Assembly (NCBI GenBank): GCA_963853835.1
Contig: OY970820.1
Location: 76,070,909-76,134,908, forward strand
Direction of reading: 5' to 3'
Length of the DNA stretch: 64,000 nt
Source: Calendula officinalis
Taxonomy: Eukaryota; Streptophyta; Magnoliopsida; Asterales; Asteraceae
Part shown: in pieces, positions 44,901 through 57,681 of the stretch
How the letters are laid out: every line of letters begins with the position of its first letter
Position numbering within the stretch: the first letter of the stretch is position 1
Translations under genes and position numbers: made by a program
Notes under the pieces: generated by a model
The model's input: the letters and a program-made list of their open reading frames with translations, nothing else
The model's database searches: none
What the model was told of the DNA's origin: nothing

Positions 44901-45014
44901 AGAAGTAGCAAAACCTTTCTTAACTGCTTCGTCTAACGTGTCAAACTCGAACCAAGAATGAAAAACCCGAAAAGGAATAGGCCCATAATCATTCTTTCTT
45001 GATTGCAAAAGAAT
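41994..45014 (-). mobile_element. L1-type LINE, 5'-truncated
   Basis: Flanked by the 15-bp duplication attttaaggacatct (41979-41993 and 45015-45029). On the minus strand it ends in an A-run just inside the left duplication, as expected for target-primed reverse transcription. It has no endonuclease domain: the sequence starts within the region before the RT, so reverse transcription stopped early. About 3.0 kb long. Confidence 0.9.
42055..45008 (-). pseudogene. LINE ORF2: reverse transcriptase and C-terminal zf-RVT region
   Basis: Read on minus. The RT lies in 45008-43269 with KAPGPDGFSFKF, FRPIALLGFIYK, VDFEKAFDSV, GLRQGDPLSPFLF and the catalytic LLYADDVVF. After a frame change (near 43260) the region continues as FFWGSSENNKKMSWVKW, and a further frame change near 43070 leads to WCRFIQAIYGENGG. 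Past a stop at 42613 comes the zinc-binding zf-RVT type segment (CPVCNLGVESISHIIFACPFA, near 42430-42370) ending at a stop at 42055. Missing: the N-terminal endonuclease. At least two shifts and one stop make it inactive. Confidence 0.87.
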
Positions 45015-45029
45015 ATTTTAAGGACATCT

Positions 45030-46172
45030 GTATATTTTTAGCTATAATCATATTTTGTTTATATATCTTGATATTTTGTTCACAAATTGTCATTTAGTTT
45101 TCGTCAAGATTAGTTGTTCCTACATTAATTTGTTCCCACATTCATCTAATTGTGAACCAGGGAATCATGCCTATGAAGTTGAATAAAAAACAAGTTGCAA
45201 AAGATGGATTTTTCTTTATATTAAGTCGCAAAGCAATCCCTCACAAATGATAATCTAGAATGTGCGAACCAGATAACCGAATGGCCAGTTTATCATCTTT
45301 GAGTCGAGGATTTAGAATATCTGTTAAAGTATATTCATCAAATTGCACCAGAATTGTAAGAATGTGGTAGTGTATATTTTTAATTGTATTTTAGTTTCAT
45401 TATATCATAGTTAACGGAAAAATTATTATCTTTGTTATGTAAAGATTATTTATCCAATACGAAAGTGATCATTGTATTTGACGCAGCTTTTGGAATGCAT
45501 TTGGAATAGATTATTAAATGGTTTGTACAATAAGTGTGGATGAAATTATTGAATGAAATTGTTTAATTTATAGATTTGTTAAGCCTTAAAATCTTGATGC
45601 TTAAGCATTTGTGTGTCATTATTTGAACCCACATTTAAATTGCAGTTTAGATACTTTTATATTTTAAACAGATTCTTATAGACTTTATTTGGATTGAAAA
45701 TCTTTGGTTAATTTGGATTGTGTTTATATTAAACGGGTCAAATTGCCTAAAGAGATTTTCAATTATCGTCTATTTCACCAACTGCATAGCCGCATCCAAA
45801 TGACTATACAATATAGAAAAGTTGAATACCACCCGTTAATAATAAAAAATAATAAATTGTAACTGCAGTTGAACTTACTAATTTTGATGTTTCATTTGAA
45901 TAAAGCAACGAACAAGACAAAAAATATATTAGAAATTATTTAAGTAATAATTAAATTTGATGTACAAACGTCAGAAAGAATATTATGCATTTTGAAACGG
46001 GTAAAACAATTTGGTTTTAGTAAAATAAAGCCCGTGCATCGCACGGTCCATGTTGCCTCGTAGCAAACAAAAATTGAGATTATTAATGTTATTAATTTTA
46101 ACAAAACTAATAGAGAAAATAAGAGGAGAGGAAAATGAGAATGAATCACTTCTAGGAGAGATACTCGGGTGA
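45030..46172. other. Spacer, nothing recognised
   Basis: AT-rich. A short GC-rich palindrome (gcccgtgcatcgcacgg near 46029) recalls Helitron 3' hairpins, but no CTRR end follows at the right place. Confidence 0.5.
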
Positions 46173-46181
46173 TTATATTAA

Positions 46182-47363
46182 GGGTAAATTACAGTTTTTG
46201 TCCCTGACCTATACCCGATTGAGGTTTTTTGTCCCTAAACTTTTTTCTTTCGTTTTTTTTTTGTCCTTTAAGTTTTTAAAATTCTGCATATTTGTCCTTC
46301 CGTCTATTTTTTGCCATTAACTGACGAAAAATGCAAGGCATGTGAGGGCATTTTGGTCCTTTTTGTGTTCTTTGTCTTCTTCATCCCAAAATCAAACATA
46401 AAATATGGAAAACCCAAAATCACTGCAAAATCCATGTAATTCACTGCAAGATCCACGACCCACCTAAATCCTAAATCACATTAATTCACAACCCATATGG
46501 GGAAGAAAAATGGCGATTACAGAGCACCATTTTAAGAACATTTCAAGATTTCAAGATCTGTGTTTTTAAGTTTGACGATTTACAGACGGTTGTTAACGGG
46601 GAAGAAAAATGGCGATTTCAAGTTTCTCAAGATCTGGGTTTTGTTAACCATAGGAATGGGTTTCCATCTCCGATCGGTTACACTAGAGGAGAAGCAAACC
46701 TCAAAATTATATTTAACCAGAATATAAGCTAACGAACCAGATTCCACCGGAGGAGAAGCTGACCATCGATTCCATCGCTTGATTTCTGGGTTTCCATCAC
46801 TGATGTAGGGTTTCCATCGATTGATTTCTGGATTTATGGGTTTCCATCGAAGAAGACGGAAAATGATTTCTGGATTTATGGGTGCCGCCGGTGACGCATC
46901 ATTTTAACGAACCAGATTCCACGGTGCCGCCGGATTTATGGGTGCCGCCGGATTTATGGGTGCCGCCGGTGATTTACAGAGCACCATTTTGACGAACCAG
47001 ATTCCACGGTAACGCATCATCTTCTCCGGCGAATCTCTTCTCCGGCGGATCTCTTCTCCGGCGATCAGATCTTCGGTTTTGACGAAAATAGATCATCTCG
47101 TTCAACAGATCTAGAGTTTTGATTTTGTTGGGAGATATTTGATGGCATGACAGTTTGTTACAGGTTCTTCAAGAAATGATGATGATGATAGGGGTAATTT
47201 GGTAAAATGGACAAAAAAAACCGTCACTTAACGGCCAAAATTGGACGGAAGGACAAATTTCCAGAATTTGAAAAACTTAAGGGACAAAAAAACCGACAAA
47301 AAAACATTAGGGACAAAAACCCCGAATCGGCCTTAAGTCAGGGACAAAAACTGTAATTTACCC
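46182..47363. mobile_element. Non-autonomous Mutator-like element, 1182 bp
   Basis: Long inverted ends starting GGGTAAATTACAGTTTTTGT, and the perfect 9-bp duplication ttatattaa (46173-46181, 47364-47372). The interior has GC-rich repeats (gtgccgccggatttatggg, tcttctccggcgatc) unlike the flanks and no long ORF. It belongs to the same family as 49184-50300. It may hold captured sequence, which I cannot identify. Confidence 0.88.
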
Positions 47364-47491
47364 TTATATTAAATTCTTTTCGTATCTTTGGTTTTCTAGT
47401 AGAGATAAAAGTGTAAATTTAAATTGGATTGAGTGGTGTGACAACCTAACTCCATAAAATTTCGTTCTCTAGCTCCTTCTACTCTTTTATA

Positions 47492-47804
47492 CTTCCTCCG
47501 ATTCTAAATAAGTGATACACTTTGAGTTTCACAGTTTTTGAGACAAAAGATTATAATGATTATTAAATTAGATTAATTGAATGGTTAGTGGAGAATGTGT
47601 CCCACACCTTTTGAATAAAGTGAGGTTAATAGTCCTTAAAACCAAAAAGTATGGGTAAATGAGTAATTTTACTTTATTAAAGTAGATCGTTAATGGGTGT
47701 AGGTCCCACTATTTTTGCCAAATAAGGTAATTTTTCAAAGTGTATCAATTATTCTGAATTACATCAAAAAGGAAAGTGCTTAACTTATTTTGAATCGGAG
47801 GAAG
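47492..47804. mobile_element. Stowaway-type MITE, copy 4
   Basis: 313 bp. Inverted ends cttcctccgattctaaataa and ttattttgaatcggaggaag, with TA at 47490-47491 and 47805-47806. The internal sequence matches copies 1-3. Confidence 0.84.
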
Positions 47805-47963
47805 TATTACTCATTATTTTTGTTGTTTAAAAAATATATATTTTAATGGGTCAAAATATAAAACAAACGAACATAAACGAAGATATCTAAGAAAATACTA
47901 GTATATCATTTTAACTTAGTATTGGTACTCAATTAGTAAAAAATTTCCATTTTATCACTAAAG

Positions 47964-49174
<1,211 letters not shown>

Positions 49175-49183
49175 TTAAATCTA

Positions 49184-50300
49184 GGGTAAATTACAGTTTT
49201 TGTCCCTAAACTTTGGCAGATTCGGGTTTTTTGTTTATAAACTTTTTTCTTCTGTTTTCTTGTCCTTTATGTTTTTAAAATTCCGCATTTTTGTCCTTCC
49301 GTCTACTTTTGGTCGTTAAGTGACTAAAAATGCAAAAACAAATAAGGGTATTTTCATCATCTTTTTCTTTCATCTTCATCCCTCTTTCAAAACACCTATT
49401 TGATGAACCTTAACCCTAACTTTCAAATTCATAACAAAATTTTCAAAATAAAATAAGTTCATAAATCATTCATTGCACAAATCATAAACAATAACCTTTC
49501 AAATTAAACCTTCTTCGTCTTCTCTCTCCTCGATCTGCACCAACCGTCTTTTGTTGATAATGATGTCCATGGCGTCCTATCTCCTCGATCTACAGGTTAG
49601 TGAAGAAAGGGATCAAACCAGACATTTATGTTATCACCTCTAAACGATTCCGGGAGATCCAACAGTTCATTTTGCCCTTCTTAGTACAAAAATCAAAGTC
49701 TAATTTTGCCCCAAAAAAGGTCAAATTGTAGATCTATCAAAAATCCGATGACTGTACATCAAAAAAAAATTATATCTATCAAGAATTGGTATATGAACGT
49801 ACATCAAAATCAGGTCGAATTGAACAAATGTAATTGATTTTTGGAGCTTGAAGCAGTCGGCTATCGACTGCCGGTTAAGGAAGCAGCCGGAATATGACGG
49901 AGGGAAGCAGGCGGAGGGGAGATTTAACCAATCAGAATACGACGTAGGAAGCAGGCATAGTCGTTATCGGTGAATGGATTTACCTTCAATTTGTATTTTT
50001 TTAGGGGTTTTGTGATTTAAGATTCATCAGCTGGGGATTATGTTTTGTAAATTAAGAATAAAGATGAAGATTGAAGATTGAAGATGATGAGTGAAGAAGA
50101 ACAAAACATAATTGAGGAAGAATACATAGGGGTAATTTGGGGAATTAACAAAAAAAATCGTTAGTTAATGTCCAAAATAGATGGAATGACAAATTTCCAG
50201 AATTTTTAAAACTTAAAGGACAAAAAAAACGGAAGAAAAAAATTTAGGGACAAAAACCCCAAATCGGGCAAAGGTCAGGGACAAAAATTGTAATTTACCC
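49184..50300. mobile_element. Non-autonomous Mutator-like element, 1117 bp
   Basis: Same terminal repeats as 46182-47363 (GGGTAAATTACAGTTTTTGT and its complement) and a perfect 9-bp duplication ttaaatcta (49175-49183, 50301-50309). The TIR zones extend about 150 bp and share the gtcctt(c)cgtct and ttgtcc blocks. The interior differs from the other copy, as is usual for MULEs that keep ends and swap contents. Confidence 0.88.
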
Positions 50301-50309
50301 TTAAATCTA

Positions 50310-51037
50310 TGTATAGGTGATAATTCAGTTCGTGTTTGTGGATTTCGGTTCATGGGTTGATGAGTTAGAAACATTTAATCTGAAATCGATATATTTGTAT
50401 AAATGGATAACATATCTCAATTCTAACATGTTTTCTTTTAACCTGAACATGATCATATAACTCGTTTAATTAAAAATGTAAGCAGTTTGAATGAGTAAAA
50501 CGGGTCAAACATGTCAGTTTTTTAAACGTATATGCAGATGTTACTAAAGTATATATATATTTCAAATATTTTTATAAACTACTAAAATATAAATATATAT
50601 ACCTATCTTTAAACATGTTTCAATAATTATTCGGGTTGGCAGGTCGACCAATTTCACTCATCATCAACTTGAACTTAACTTGTTTATTTTCGGGTTGGTC
50701 CAAGTCATTCGGGTCTTTAATGCTAGAAAGTTTAAATTTAGACGTCGAAACTGTTGGTTACATTGGATGTTTGGAGCACATTTAGAATGGCGCAAGTCGC
50801 ATGACGAGTCAATTATGGATTTAGACCAAATTCCACTTGCATAATATCTCCTTATCATAAACATGGTTAGTGCTTTTTGCTTATGTAATCCATCCACCCT
50901 TATCAATTCATCAAAACTTAAATATTATTCGGTCTATTATAATCATAAATAAAACTATTTTCAGTTCTTAATTTAGTGTTCAACATATCAAATAAATCGG
51001 GTTTTCCGGTTCGGGTATTTTAGAGTTCTATTCGGGT
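50310..51037. other. Spacer with degenerate repeats
   Basis: AT-rich with scattered cgggtt(g/t) motifs (50630-50710, 50995-51035). Nothing I can name. Confidence 0.45.
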
Positions 51038-51763
51038 TGCCCTCGAGGAATCAACGAACACGAGAATTAACATAGTGTTTAATTAATAGTTTAATTAAAT
51101 GGATGAACGGGCTACACGGGCTAATCTAGTTGATGAGTAATTAACTATATTATGGTATTGGGCCAAGTATTAATTAATAGTTTAATTAATTACTTGCGGG
51201 CTTAATTAAAGAGTTAATTAATGCGGGCTTTGGACCAATTGGGGTTTGACCCAAAGTGGGATTAGGCAAGTATAAATAAAGGGTTAAGGTGTTTAACCTA
51301 ACACACCTCAATCACTTGTTCCCTTGCCTCCCTCCCATTCGGTCGAACCCTTCGACCGAACACCACCGCCGTCGCCGCACCACCACTGCCGCCGTACCGC
51401 CGCCGCCGGTCGAACCGAAAGAGTTTTCGGGTTCGATTTTTGGTGCTTGTTTCTCAAGGTGCTTTATACTACACTGTGGTATATTGTCCTGTTCGTGATC
51501 AACCTTGGGTGTGAACCAATAGAGGGATTCTTTCTTGAATCATAGGCTTAGTGTGATAACCTCGCAAGAACGAGATCACAAGGTTTGTCCAATTCGCCAA
51601 ACCGTAATCAATTAAGTTTCGAATCCATCTATTTAATTATATTAAATAGTTCTAGTTGAATTAGAGTTGTAAACCTAACGGTCCAAAAGTTTTATCGGGT
51701 CAGTAAAGTTACTTTTGATTTCCGCCTTAAGTAAATTGTGGCTAGATGCATAGAAAACCAACA
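51038..51763 (+). repeat. Probable 5' LTR of a forward copia element
   Basis: The right end (…accaACA) is fixed by the primer-binding site at 51765. The left end is a guess (TGCCCTCGAGG). A TATA box tataaataaa (51271-51280) is followed by a C-rich leader with ccgccg repeats. The two short ORFs at 51289-51545 lie in this leader and are not genes. Confidence 0.5.
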
Positions 51764-51764
51764 G

Positions 51765-51779
51765 TGGTATTAGAGCGCC
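51765..51779 (+). other. Primer-binding site, tRNA-Met type
   Basis: tggtattagagcgcc, a one-base variant of the copia iMet site TGGTATCAGAGC, directly after the probable LTR end. Confidence 0.75.
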
Positions 51780-52495
51780 ATTGGTTTACAAGTCTAATTG
51801 TGCTAGACAATATATTCGAAATCCATAAAATAGTTTTTATGATTTTCGAAAATTCCGAAAACTGTTTTAGGGTTTCCGAAAATTTGAAAATACATTAAAA
51901 GTAGGTTTTATATATTTTTCGGTATTTTATAAAATTGTTTTATAATTTCCGAAAAAATTAAAATATGATTTTTAATAATTCCGAAAATTCGGTATTTTTT
52001 ATTTAATAATTAAAAACGTTTTTTTATTAAATTAATTAATTATGATAATTTCAAAAGTTGGAATTATCAAGAAATTTGAACCAAAAGATTTTATTAGTAT
52101 CTAGACTTATTTAAAAGATTTAGAAAAGATTTTATATATATTTATATATTTTCCCGAAAATAGATAAAAGATTATATAAATATATTATATAATATTTAAA
52201 TAAATAATATAATCATATTTATGGATATATGTATTTTCCGGAATACATATATGCGATAAATAGATGATTTGGTGATATCTAGATAATTATTTGAAAAGTT
52301 TCAAATGAGGAATAAGATTTTGAAAGGGTTAAATTTAGGGATATTTATTTTTGGTATATCCGAAATTTTAAATAAATAAAAGGGATTGGATTTTCGAATA
52401 TTTAAATTTATTTTATCTTGTTTTATAATTGTTTATAATTAAGATAAATATTTAAAAGTATTATATATGATATATATTAATTAAAAGTTTAATTA

Positions 52496-52567
<72 letters not shown>

Positions 52568-53474
52568 GAAATTCTTATATATCAAATAAGATTTGATATT
52601 CCTCCCTTATATATATAATATTATGTAATAATAGTTTATTAAATATTATATAAGATATAGTTATAATAGTAATTAAAACGTCGCGTCCTCGCGCGTTTAT
52701 AAAATTAATTATACTTTATAGAACTTTAGTAAATGAAATTAAAATGTTTTAATTATCATAGATATAATTATATAATGGTTTATATATATTATAACTAAAG
52801 TTAAATACATCGTCGCTTATGTCATTACTAGGCTCACCCATAGTCTAAGACATCTAAAGGATGAAAATGAAGATATATAGATCTCTAAACGGGGTTGCGT
52901 TTTTAACACGCCTTGCGCTGACCTACCCCGCCGCTTCCCTTGTCTTAGAATGGAGCTACCGAACGGGCATAATTGGATGATGCCAAGATTAAAAGTATAA
53001 TCATAAAATTAAACAAATCCTTCCCGTTTAATATAAATGTGAACATTGTGTGCTCTCCATAGAATAACACGCGCTCGTATTATAGTCTGATTAACGGAAC
53101 TCGTGTGGTTAACCGGTATGTTAATTGTGAGATTATTTTATGAGCGAAATGATTCTCGCGATACTCAAGCGAACTCGAGCTGAGAGTCCACGTGGGTGTT
53201 CCATGGTCGTTTCACCTTCTAATATATGATCCACGGTATCCATGTCATATAGATTAGAATGAGCATTGATTCGAGATTAACATGCTAGGCATTTCATAAG
53301 ATTGAAATTGACAATAGTTTGCTTACGACACGAAATTATTCGGTGTGAAATACGGCATCCCTCTTCACATCAAATAACTAGTGGTCGTATCATAGCCTTA
53401 TAAATAAAGATTGAGAAAATTATTATAAGGATTAGTTAATGAATGCACTAACAAAGAAATTGTTTCTTTTGTAG
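51780..53474 (+). other. Long AT-rich leader of the forward copia element
   Basis: 1.7 kb without ORFs between the primer-binding site and gag. It contains a (TA)n tract at about 52497-52562 and ends ttctttTGTAG just before the gag ATG. The reverse gag at 60627 is preceded by a similar gattTGTAG, so this may be a spliced leader. Confidence 0.55.
52497..52562. repeat. (TA)n microsatellite
   Basis: TA run of about 65 bases in the copia leader. Confidence 0.93.
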
Positions 53475-54472
53475 ATGACTTCCAACAAAAATAACAATAA
53501 CAACACTGTCCCACTTCCTCCTCCACCTCCACTTCCACAAGGACCACAAAGTTTCGCTCTAATCTCGACCTTGAATCGTGAAAAGCTCACTGGACCTAAC
53601 TACATTGATTGGGTCCGTACGCTTAGAATCACGTTAAGGTACGAGGGAAAGGAGTATGCCCTCGACAATGAGATTGCTGAGTTAACTAATGATTCGAATG
53701 TCGTAGACAGAGCTGCCTACGAACTCCATCATTCTGAATCGGAAAAGGTTGCTTGCCTGATGCTAGCCACTATGTCTTCTGAACATCAAAAGAATTTTGA
53801 GAAGATGAGTGCCAATGCTATCAATCAACAGCTCAAACAAATGTTTCAAAACTGAGCTACGCAAGAACGTTTCGATGTGGTAAGTTCCCTGGTAGGATGC
53901 AAACTACAAGAAGGGCAATCTGTGTGTAGCTACGTCCAAAAGATGAAGGGCTACATAGACAGACTTGAGAATTTGGGTGTCCCCTTACCGAAGGAGTTGA
54001 CCACTGATATGGTCTTGAACTCGCTTCCACCATCCTACTCACAATTTATAGTTAACTATAACATGGGTGATATGGATAAGACACTCATGGAACTGCACGG
54101 TATGTTAAAGACTACCGAGGCTAGCTTGATAAATGGAAAAGGTTCCGCTCCTACTGCTCATGTCTTGGCTATTCGTTCTGAAGGTGTTAAAAAGAAATGT
54201 CGTCCTCCTCCTAATGGCAAAGGCAAGGCCAAAGTAGGTTAAGCCAAACATGGCCATAAGAGGAAGGCTGATTCTGACATAACACCTACCAAAGATCCGA
54301 AATATGATGTTTGCTACTATTGTCAAGGAAATGGTCACTGGAAAAAAAGCTGCCCAAAGTACTTGGATGATCTGAAGAGTCAGAAAGTCCAAAAGTCTGG
54401 ACCATCAGGTACTTTTATGATTGAAATCCATAATACTTCTATGTCTAATTCTTGGGTTCTAGATACAGGGTG
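53475..54472 (+). pseudogene. gag: Copia gag and protease start, two in-frame stops
   Basis: ATG 53475 begins MTSNKNNNNN, then a proline run, then the copia gag core (LTGPNYIDWVRTLRITLRYE, CLMLATMS, VCSYVQKMKGYIDRLENLG, MVLNSLPPSYSQFIVNYNM, LMELHGMLKTTEASL), a basic stretch, a zinc knuckle CYYCQGNGHWKKSC (near 54313-54355) and the protease active site WVLDTGCG at the end. Stops lie at 53853-53855 and 54240-54242, both in frame. The reading is cut at 54473-54477 by a solo LTR and continues beyond it at 55616 in the correct phase. No RT follows. Confidence 0.85.
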
Positions 54473-54477
54473 TGGTA

Positions 54478-55615
54478 TGAAGGATTTATGTGCACAGTTA
54501 GTCAACCTATGATGATACATCCATGCCAACGAAACACTTAAGGGTCACACCGGTGAGTGCATGTAATACGAGTAAGTTATGCAACGATACTACGAAGAAG
54601 AATGATTCATAATAGTCATTATGAATCAGTTAAGTATTAAGTTAAGTTTAACTTATTAGTTTAACTAACTAATTAATACAAGTAGTTGTACATTTACTAG
54701 TTGAGTAAATATACAATGTATTAATTAAAGATTATCCATGATATGATTTAAAGCTATTAAATCATATAGTAATTGGATAATATTATTGTGTAAATTATAT
54801 AAAGGTTATTATATAATTAACTATTAAAAGTATAAATACAAGTATATAATTCGTGTATATGGGTACCGAATTATTAGTGTGTTAATACTAGACATTTAAT
54901 AGTTAAGTGCAACAATAATAAACTAGTTAAACTATAAGGGATGGAAATGTAAAATGATAAGTTTAATTAAGAGATTGGTCTTAATTAAACTAGAAGGACT
55001 TAAATGAAACTTATTCTATTATAAATAGAAGGCTTAAGGTTTTCCTTTAAACCTAATCATTCCTTGTAACATCACACGAAAATCCCTTCCCCCCCCCCTT
55101 CTATTTTCGGCCGAACACCCCAAGACACAAGCTTGTGTTCTTCGTGTTCTTCGTTCGTTCTTCGTGTTCTTCAAGTCTTGAAGATCGAAGTTCGTTGCAA
55201 GTGATCATCTAGAGGATCGTTCATTGTGTTCATCATCAGTGGACTTATCTTAAGCATTAACCTAAGGTATGATTCATGGAACACTCTTCTTCCTCTCCTC
55301 TTGTTCGAAGTCGAACCAAGAACCCTAGGGTTCTTGGTAGTAGTCGACGAACGCACACAAGTATGTGTGTGTGTTCGAGTTCTTCGTACAAGGTTTCTTT
55401 CTTGTTAACCTAATCTAGATTTCCAACATCCCAATCCTTTAGGGTTTAAGGATTAGGTTTAATCCCAGTTCCGCTTTTAGGGATTAAATCAGCTAGTTGG
55501 TTTTAACCGGTCAAGAAAAAGTTCATGTTCTTGGTCAGTCATGGTTCGAACCAAGTGTACTAGGAGGTCGATCCTATGGGTCGATCAGTCGCATGGTGCA
55601 TAGCAAAACCCTACA
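54478..55615 (+). mobile_element. Solo LTR inserted in copia gag-pol
   Basis: Starts TGAAGGATTTATGTGCAC, ends AACCCTACA, and is flanked by the 5-bp duplication tggta (54473-54477 and 55616-55620). It has no PPT or PBS beside it, so it is the product of LTR-LTR recombination. TATA-like box at 55020-55027. Related LTRs lie at 56598-57681 (minus) and from 61857 (plus). Confidence 0.88.
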
Positions 55616-55820
55616 TGGTACTCACATTTGCACTGATATCCAGGGACTTAAGAATAGTAGGAAGTTGAAGCATGGAGAGCTTAATCTGATCATGGGAAAT
55701 AGAATCTCGACTGCTGTCACCAAGATAGGAGATTACGAGCTCATGCTTGGGAATGGATGTTCTTTGATTTTATTAGATGTTTGTTTTGATTGGTCAAAAA
55801 CAAGATTAGGGTTCATCTAA
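55616..55820 (+). pseudogene. Continuation of copia pol (protease/pre-integrase)
   Basis: Reads THICTDIQGLKNSRKLKHG and LNLIMGNRIS, which follows WVLDTGCG in the usual copia protease once the solo LTR and one copy of its duplication are removed. It becomes unrecognisable after about 55760 and stops at 55818. The remainder of pol is missing. Confidence 0.75.
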
Positions 55821-56062
55821 TTAGTATAGGGAATTAATGAGGATTAAAAGAAAAAGGGTGTTAATTTTTAAGTTCTAAAATTAACAAGGTGTATTTAATT
55901 ATTTATATATATGTATTAAAATTTTTGGAATTTTTAATTATTAAGTAAATTTGAATTTTAAAAGATATAATAAGTTTATACGTATTTTAATTAGATTAAG
56001 TTAAAATACATACGTATAAATTAGGTGTAATATTCTTATTAAGAATGTTACAAGTTTATTAT

Positions 56063-56099
<37 letters not shown>

Positions 56100-56597
56100 G
56101 AATACATTAAATACAAGATAAAATGGAATAATTAAAAAGGGTAATGTTATTTTGATCTTAAAGGATAATATTGTAGCTAGTTATTGTATAAGTTATAATA
56201 TAATTAAAACTAGAAAGTACAAAGTTATGATTTCTTTATAACTAGAAATTGTACAAGTTGAAATTATATGATTAACTAGAAATATACAAAGTTATATATT
56301 AAGGTGTATAAAGTTATAAGTTACTATAACTAGATAATTATACAAGTATAATATAAGTATTTTACAAGTTATGTAATGTACTAGATTAATGATCAAGTAA
56401 TAAATAACAAGAACCTATATTTAAATAGTTCAAGTTAAATATAAGAAAGGTTTAAAACAAACTAAGTATTATTATATAGAGTCTTTATATAATAAGTTTA
56501 TTAGTTTCACCAAGTATAAACCGGTGATTGTGTTAGCTTAACTTCCATCATGGTTGTTGGAGCTAGTGGGAGCTACACAAGAAAATCACAAAGTTTA
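55821..56597. other. AT-rich sequence including inverted segment X (left copy)
   Basis: No ORFs. Contains (TA)n at about 56067-56098. From about 56320 to 56597 it is the reverse complement of 61571-61856 (see findings). Its last five bases gttta (56593-56597) are the presumed target duplication of the reverse LTR element. Confidence 0.6.
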
Positions 56598-57681
56598 TGT
56601 AGGGTTTCATAACACTAATCAACCACTTGGGTCGACCTCCTAGTGTATTTGGTTCGAACCTTGCTGACCATAAACATGAACTTGTTCTTGACCAGTTAAA
56701 ACCAACTAGCTGATTTAATCCCTAAATGCGGAACTGGGATTAAACATAATCCTTAAACCCTAAAGGATTGCGATGTTGGAGTTCTAGATTAGGTTAACAA
56801 GAAAGAAACCTTGTACGAAGAACTCGAACACACACATTGCTTGTGTGGTTCGTTCGACCACCAACCAAAGAACCCTAGGGTTCTTTGGCCGAATTCGTCC
56901 AAGAGGGGAGAAGGGAGAAAAGTGTTTCCCAAAACATACCTTGTTGATTGCTTAAGATAGATCCACTAATGATGAACAAATCGAGCGATCTTCTAGTTGA
57001 TCTAAGCAATGAACTTGGATCTTCTAGACTTGAAGAACACGAAGAACACCAAACTTGGTGTTCTTGGTTCGGCCGAGATTGAGAGGAGAGGGGGCTACGG
57101 TTTCGGCTCCAAAGGTGTAACCTAATAAGTGATGCCTAAGCCCTCTATTTATAATAGATGGACTTTCACTTAGGGCCTTTCTAGTTTAATTAAGATTAAT
57201 CTCTTAATTAAACTTATCCTTTTACACTTCCATCTCTTATAGTTTAACTAGTTTATTATTGTTGCACTTAACTATCAAATGTCTAGTATTAACACATTAA
57301 TAATTCGGTACCCATATACACGAATTATTCACACTTGTATTTATACTTTTAATAGTTAATTATATAATAACCTTTATATAATTTACACAACAATATTATC
57401 CAATTACTATATGATTTAATAGCTTTAAATCATATCATGGATAATCTATAATTAACACATTGTATATTTACTTGTATTAATTAGTTAGTTAAACTAATCT
57501 AGTAATAAGTTAAACTTAACTTAATACTTAACTGATTCATAATGACTTATGAATCATTCCTCTTCGTAGTATCATTGCTTATCTTGATCGTATTACATGC
57601 ACTCACCGGTGTGACCCTTAAGTGTTTCGTAGGTATGGATGTATCATCATAGGTTGACTAAATGTGCACATAATTCCTTCA
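56598..57681 (-). repeat. 3' LTR of the reverse copia element
   Basis: On minus it starts TGAAGGAATTATGTGCAC and ends AACCCTACA. It matches the solo LTR 54478-55615 over its length with moderate divergence. Box ctatttata (TATAAATAG on minus) at 57145-57153. Confidence 0.85.

Noticed and set aside
46021..46066. Helitron 3' end at the gcccgtgcatcgcacgg palindrome
   Set aside because: No CTRR followed by T at the expected distance on either strand.
51289..51545. Pro/Arg-rich ORFs
   Set aside because: Lie in the C-rich R/U5 part of a copia LTR after its TATA box; no conserved domain.
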